Positions 59,201 to 64,000 of a DNA stretch of 64,000 nt are shown here, in pieces (within the stretch, counting starts at the first letter, position 1; the number at the start of each line of letters is the position of its first letter). This DNA is from Euwallacea fornicatus (taxonomy: Eukaryota; Arthropoda; Insecta; Coleoptera; Curculionidae). Location: the NCBI RefSeq assembly GCF_040115645.1, contig NC_089576.1:2046001-2110000 (forward strand). Direction: 5' to 3'. The position numbers and the translations under genes were made by a program. The notes under the pieces were generated by a model. It ran no database searches, was not told the DNA's origin, and saw only the letters and a list, made by a program, of their open reading frames with translations.

Positions 59201-62200
59201 CAAACTTCGGAAGGGGGTTCTACACGTGAAATGATACCAAAAATTCCAAGTGCCGTTGGAAAGCCATTTAAGTTTCATGTTTTGCACAACCATTGCGAGT
59301 TTACCTTATTTGAACCTTGCTGACTTTTTAGAAGCCCGAAAGTCGAACTTTTTTATTTCTTTCTTTTTATTAAACTTTGAACTCTCCATTGCTTCAAAAT
59401 GTTCTCCATCTTAAATAAAAAGCATCTACAACCAGATACATGTCGGCGCCACCATAAATTTAGCGAATACCCCTAAGTAGACAGACTCTATGTATTGGTA
59501 CGACCCTATGTAATCGATCGGGGTTCTGGTTTTCCTCGCTCTTCTGTCGAAACTAAAGCATTCATTTTCCTTATGATATGACTTCCAGGAACCCCAGGAA
59601 TAAGGGACACACTTGTTTTTAACACGCAAGGGGGGCAAAATGGGGCCAGAGGACGAAATGAAGATTGGGTGAGGTAGGGCAGTAATTATCGAGAGTTGGG
59701 TTGGAGAGGTCTGGTCCCGGATTGTCATGTCTCTCATCCTTCGATTCGATTATCATACGGTTTACCTTTTGTGAAAGAGATTATCGCCATAAGACATTTA
59801 TCAGAATATAGGGTAGCCGATAGTTATTCGTTTACATATAAATTAGTGTAATCTCAGTGACGTTTGTTATTAATAAAAAGGCGGTATTGAGTGACTATTC
59901 CTAGTGTTTAACTTGAGACTCATGGCTTCTGGAAGCAATTCTGTTTCTCCTTTTCTAACATACATTACTGCCGTGGTAACGTTTCTTGAGTTTGTCGTAC
60001 TTTTGAATGGGTAAGGGAAGTATTAGGTACAGAAAATCGTTTGCACAGAGAAAAAATGTATTTGCAAAAATTGAAAAATATTAAAAAAACGCCATAAGTT
60101 ATAAATATTGTTTGAAATTCTCTCCTTCATCTGCAACACATCTGCGACGAATGAGCCGATCTCTCCTTTTGTGTTGCTTATTTGGACACAACCAGCACGT
60201 ATTCTCTTTCAAGTTTTTCAATTGTGTCCAAATTGCCTTTGTACATAAGCGTTTTTAACATACCCCAAATTTTCTATCCACAAATAAGTTTTTCCATCGT
60301 TTACACAGAACTTTTTAACCGAGTTTGTATTGCATTTTTTACCAAATTTATGATTGTTATTCTCGAAAAGTAACGAAAAATTTTGAGTCACAATACACAA
60401 TCGGATGCAGTTTTAATAGACTTTTAATTTGAGGGGTCACCTGACCCTGGTTCCAATAAAAAGTAAAAATTTGAGCCGCGCGGTATAACAAGAATGTTAA
60501 TCGCTTTAGACTGCAAACGGTTCGTGTATTATTATAGGGATAATCTAAGTGACTCGTACAACACGGAACATATCCACCGTCTGATAAGTGACTTTACTGA
60601 GTGATGCGAAATTCTTGAACAATTAATTTTAAAAAAATATATAATAATAAAATTTTAATGAAATTATTTACAAAGTCGGAGTCCGGTTAAAATATCGCTT
60701 ATTGCAGCAATTTTCCTCACGTGAATAATGGACTGAAGAACGAAAGTTCAGTTTATGTGTCGGTCAGTCTCTGAAAAGTCCAGATTGTCGTTCAGGTATC
60801 AGCAGGTACGAAGTCGTATTTGAGCCTGCGAGCATTCCAGTCTTTATGAACATAAACCGGAAGATAATTGCGCCTCAAGGCTGCACCGTATTTACTATGA
60901 GTTTCTTTGAAACAATGAGCTGACTCGAATTTTCTTTCGATCTCAAATTTTCCAGATTCCCTCCTGTCATCCCTTGGAGTAAAATTTGTTGATTCATTGC
61001 AATTCAAATTGTGGTAAAAAAACGAACGCCCCGAGCGGATAATTTGAACTTAAATTTGTTAGCAATTAGAACCTCATTTTATGCCAAAAAAAACGTCGAC
61101 GCTGGCTATAAATCTTCGGACTCATCCAAATAAGCTTCCATCCAATAAATCACTACCCGGTCCTGACTTTGAACTCAATTGCATATCAAAATCCGTGCTT
61201 TGGAATATTTAAAAATAGGTAATTACCAAAAACATGTTAGTTAAACAAAGATTTGACTTTCATAACATTGCACTCATTATTGCGACTTTTTGACTCATTA
61301 TCCTCAAAAAACATCAGCTTCGTTACATAAACTTATCACTTCAAAATAGTCCTCGTAATGTGCGTTTTATTACCTTATTATTAGGAAACAAAAATATTTT
61401 TTTTAGTGTTACGGTTCGCCAATTAAACTTAGACTTTTTTCGAAAATACAATCATCTCGTTTTTGATCTTCGATCGAGACTTTATAGAAGTTCCGAATTT
61501 AAAGCTTTCGGACCTCGATGCCGTACGAGTCTCCGCTCTTGCATGAAGCTGTGTAAGACATTGGGCACATGACGATGATGATCATTTTACTCGATATTTA
61601 TTCTCATATTTTTAAAGAAAAACCCACTTATAAATAACTCAACAGCCATTATGCAATTTAATTTTAGTGTGGCAGCTTATTCGATGAAGTGCAATCGATA
61701 TTATAATATAGTAGTGTCATCCACTTGATTAGTTCCTTTTGTTACTGGAAGAATACTGGATAATGCACGATGGTGTGAAAACGTGTTGGTATTTCAGTAT
61801 GCTTTCGGAATTCGGCTGTTAATGGGTTATTGAGGGGCTTTCCAGGAGTGTGTTCTAACTATACTTTAAAAGTCGTTCGAATTTTTTTGTTCTTTCTCAC
61901 GTGAGGTGGATATGAAGCACAATGAATTTTAGGCATAAGTGAAATATCGATCCTGGAATATTATCGAGTGCGTTAAATATGGAAAGTTCGCAGAGAGGTC
62001 ATTAGCCTATGGACTGTTGCGGTTGAATGGAAGATGCTAAAGAAGTTAGTGCTAGTTTATGTCGATTCGTTGTAGAACTGATGATTTTTTTTTTAACTCT
62101 TTCGAACCATTCAAATGCACGATTGGTCTGGATATAAGTGGGTCACCTAAAAATCACATAACGTACCCCCTTGCACATTAATCGCACGAAATTCCGGCCT

Positions 62201-62206
62201 AAAGCG
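56267..62206. other. Long region without a recognised gene
   Basis: Mixed sequence. At 57480-58330 one strand is purine-rich and GC is higher, possibly an old retroelement, but I could not name a domain. Solo element ends occur at 58782 (tatacaggatgtttc) and 59098 (tatacggggtgtttt). Poly-A/T tracts lie at 57180 and 57358. The remainder, including 59426-59737 and 60792-61007 where open frames exist, has no convincing family resemblance. Confidence 0.35.
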
Positions 62207-62374
62207 ATGTGCTCGTTGCGCCATCTTCCGCCTGGATCGCGGTGTCCCGTGTACTTTCCGGAAGCGACGCTCATTCCGCCGCGAATCGACGTCGGCGACG
62301 CCGACCGCATTGTGCCGCCGCCGCGACCGCCCCCTCCCGTTCAGGACGTTTTCGTTTATGACAAGATGCTTAGA
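62207..62374 (+). CDS. GC-rich open exon, likely first coding exon of an unidentified gene (partial)
   Basis: From ATG 62207 the frame stays open for 56 codons to AGA|GTAAGT, a consensus donor in phase 0. The sequence is very GC- and CpG-rich compared with its AT-rich surroundings and third positions favour G/C, as expected for coding sequence. The product reads MCSLRHLPPGSRCPVYFPEA, then LIPPRIDVGDADRIV, a proline run (PPPRPPPP) and VQDVFVYDKMLR. I do not recognise the family. An in-frame stop lies upstream at about 62160, consistent with an initiating exon. The next exon would lie beyond the window or in unrecognised sequence. Confidence 0.5.
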
Positions 62375-64000
62375 GTAAGTCCTTTCAAAATTATGTATCT
62401 GGTAGGAGGATTAAGGCAGATTTTTCGATTATGACGGTAATCCCTGTAACATGGTACTCATTTTCGGATGGTTTTTTTTGAAAAATGCAGTGGTGAAGCG
62501 GGATTTGCGTTAAATTCACAGTTTCTTTTTGGAATACCTCGATATTTAGGCCTAAACAGTTTCACCGAAAAAAAAACAGCTATAGTTTGTAGTTTGATTT
62601 TTTGAGTGTGTTAAGTAATACGTACGAGTCTAAGGTGCGTGGAAGGGATGTAATATTCAAATAACAAACAGAGAGATATAATATGCATGTTCTACAGACC
62701 AAACTAACAGGTTAAAATTAACAGTGGGAGTGTATACGGGTTGAATGAAGATGGTGGTATGAACGTACGACTTTCGGTTGGTTATTTGTTATTCCCACAA
62801 CAACTCTAGCACGAGCAGAGGCGTGATATACAGGGTGACTAGGTTTCTTGCAGCAAGGGTTATCCATGTATTGTACACATAAAAAAAGGATTGTTTGCAA
62901 TGTAAACTATATTCGAGAAATGCTTTGTTTAGAAAATACATGGTGTTGAAATTTAATATTTTTTTCAATTTATATTTTGGAGCTTCCAAAGTTTTTGAAA
63001 TATTTAGCTAAAATTTTAAGCATAAGTTATTCTTTAGAGTCCACATGATCGAATAAGAATAGATGATCGTGAAAATCTACGGGGTGATATTTATTGAGGC
63101 TGCGATCCGTTTTATCATCCTACACTTTTTTCTCGAGAATGACGTAATGTTTAAGTTTGAAAATTTAAATTATCTATTCAATTTAGAAACTTTTATGTGT
63201 TTTGACAATTTTAGAGCCTGTCACTGTTTTTCAGTTCTGCATTTATAAAATGGTAAAATAATGCATGTTTTTTTTTTATATTATTTTTATGTATACAGGG
63301 TGGGGCACCAAGAGCGCCTCGGGGTATTACGTCCTTATTAATAATTTAATCGAAAATTGTTTTTGGAGGTGTATGTAGGACCTCACGAAGTACATTTTAA
63401 AAATATTTTCATTTATACAGGGTGTATATAAAAAAAGATACATCTCAAACGTATGTTTTTTTTAATGGAACACCCTATATTTTATTACGTATTTGGAATT
63501 ATAAGAAGAAAATAGTAGAAGTTTGTATCACAACCATTGGGTCTAAAACAATCGCTTCTCGAGAAATTTTAGAAAATATAAAAATGAAAGAGTTACGAAA
63601 ACATTTTTTTGCTAGGTGAAATGAGTTATTTGGCTATTATTTTTTTACTAAACTGATATACAGGGTAAGCAAAAAGAGTGGTAAAATTTTACTCCCTTAT
63701 AATTTAGCATAACTTTCTTATTTCAAATGGAATATATACATTTTTATGTATTACTTAGAATCACTAATTAATTCCCTTTCAATTGATACTATAGTGTTCT
63801 ATACCTATCAACAACAAAGGAGGACATGAATATTCGAATTCAAAATGCATTCAAAGAAATAACACCAGACATGTTATCAAAAGTGAAATTTTCTTTTCAA
63901 AAACGTATTCAATTATATATTGAAAATGATGGCCATCATTTCGAAAATTTACTGTAAATTTTAAACTTTTTTGGGAATCTGTTAAACTGTAATAAATACT
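62375..64000. repeat. AT-rich sequence with several transposon-end motifs
   Basis: TA-CAGGGT-type motifs occur at about 62829, 63294, 63416 and 63660, spaced about 120-460 bp. This suggests fragments of short inverted-repeat elements, though I could not pair arms confidently before the window ends. No exon was recognised. Confidence 0.4.

Noticed and set aside
60792..61007. 71-codon minus-strand open frame ending in RRNYLPVYVHKDWNARRLKY
   Set aside because: It looks somewhat protein-like and is slightly GC-richer, but there is no recognisable domain, no clear partner exons and no conserved start. Not strong enough to call.
1..64000. CRISPR arrays, operons, riboswitches, rRNA, tRNA
   Set aside because: The window is clearly nuclear insect DNA with spliced genes. 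No regularly spaced repeats with unique spacers and no tRNA or rRNA signatures were seen.

Overview
The window is a 64 kb piece of an AT-rich insect genome, probably a beetle or another holometabolous insect. The evidence is spliced eukaryotic genes with many introns of about 45-60 nt, insect-type orthologues, an odorant-binding-protein-like gene, and a heavy load of Tc1/mariner DNA transposons. No bacterial, CRISPR, rRNA or tRNA feature was seen.

Gene-rich left half (1-32 kb). In order: a 5' partial glycerol-3-phosphate acyltransferase 3/4 gene (-), EMC2 of the ER membrane protein complex (+), an odorant-binding-protein-like fragment (+), the small-subunit processome WD40 protein PWP2 (-, 15 exons, 932 aa), prefoldin subunit 2 (+), mitochondrial ribosomal protein L43 (-), a 1013-aa C2H2 zinc-finger protein (+, 11 exons), the TELO2-interacting protein TTI1 (-, 14 exons, 1015 aa), and an intronless, GC-richer gene for a membrane-anchored ATP-grasp-like protein (+). 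Exon joins were traced by hand. For PWP2, PFDN2, mRpL43, the zinc-finger protein and TTI1 every exon length and phase adds up to one open frame. Most of these are housekeeping genes (lipid synthesis, membrane-protein insertion, ribosome biogenesis, protein folding, mitochondrial translation, PIKK assembly). Gpat4/EMC2, PWP2/PFDN2, mRpL43/zinc-finger and TTI1/ATP-grasp are divergent pairs.

Transposon-filled right half (33-57 kb). The core is a nested series of TA-inserting elements. An old mariner (33.7-34.3 and 48.4-48.8 kb) is split by a 14.0 kb element at 34322-48366. That element contains a Tc1-like element (about 35.76-44.14 kb). The Tc1-like element is split by another Tc1/mariner-type element (36887-43612), which itself carries a 2.07 kb element in its left arm, plus a foldback element with a classical mariner abutting it inside its transposase gene. 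A further mariner and a small foldback element sit in or near the right arm of the 14 kb element. Foldback elements, a second copy of the outermost mariner, a Ty3/gypsy-like reverse transcriptase remnant, a (CA)n microsatellite and a 23-bp tandem repeat follow.

From 57 to 64 kb I see little except one striking GC-rich open exon at 62207-62374 with a consensus donor, likely the first coding exon of a gene running off the right edge, and several transposon-end motifs of the form TA-CAGGGTG.
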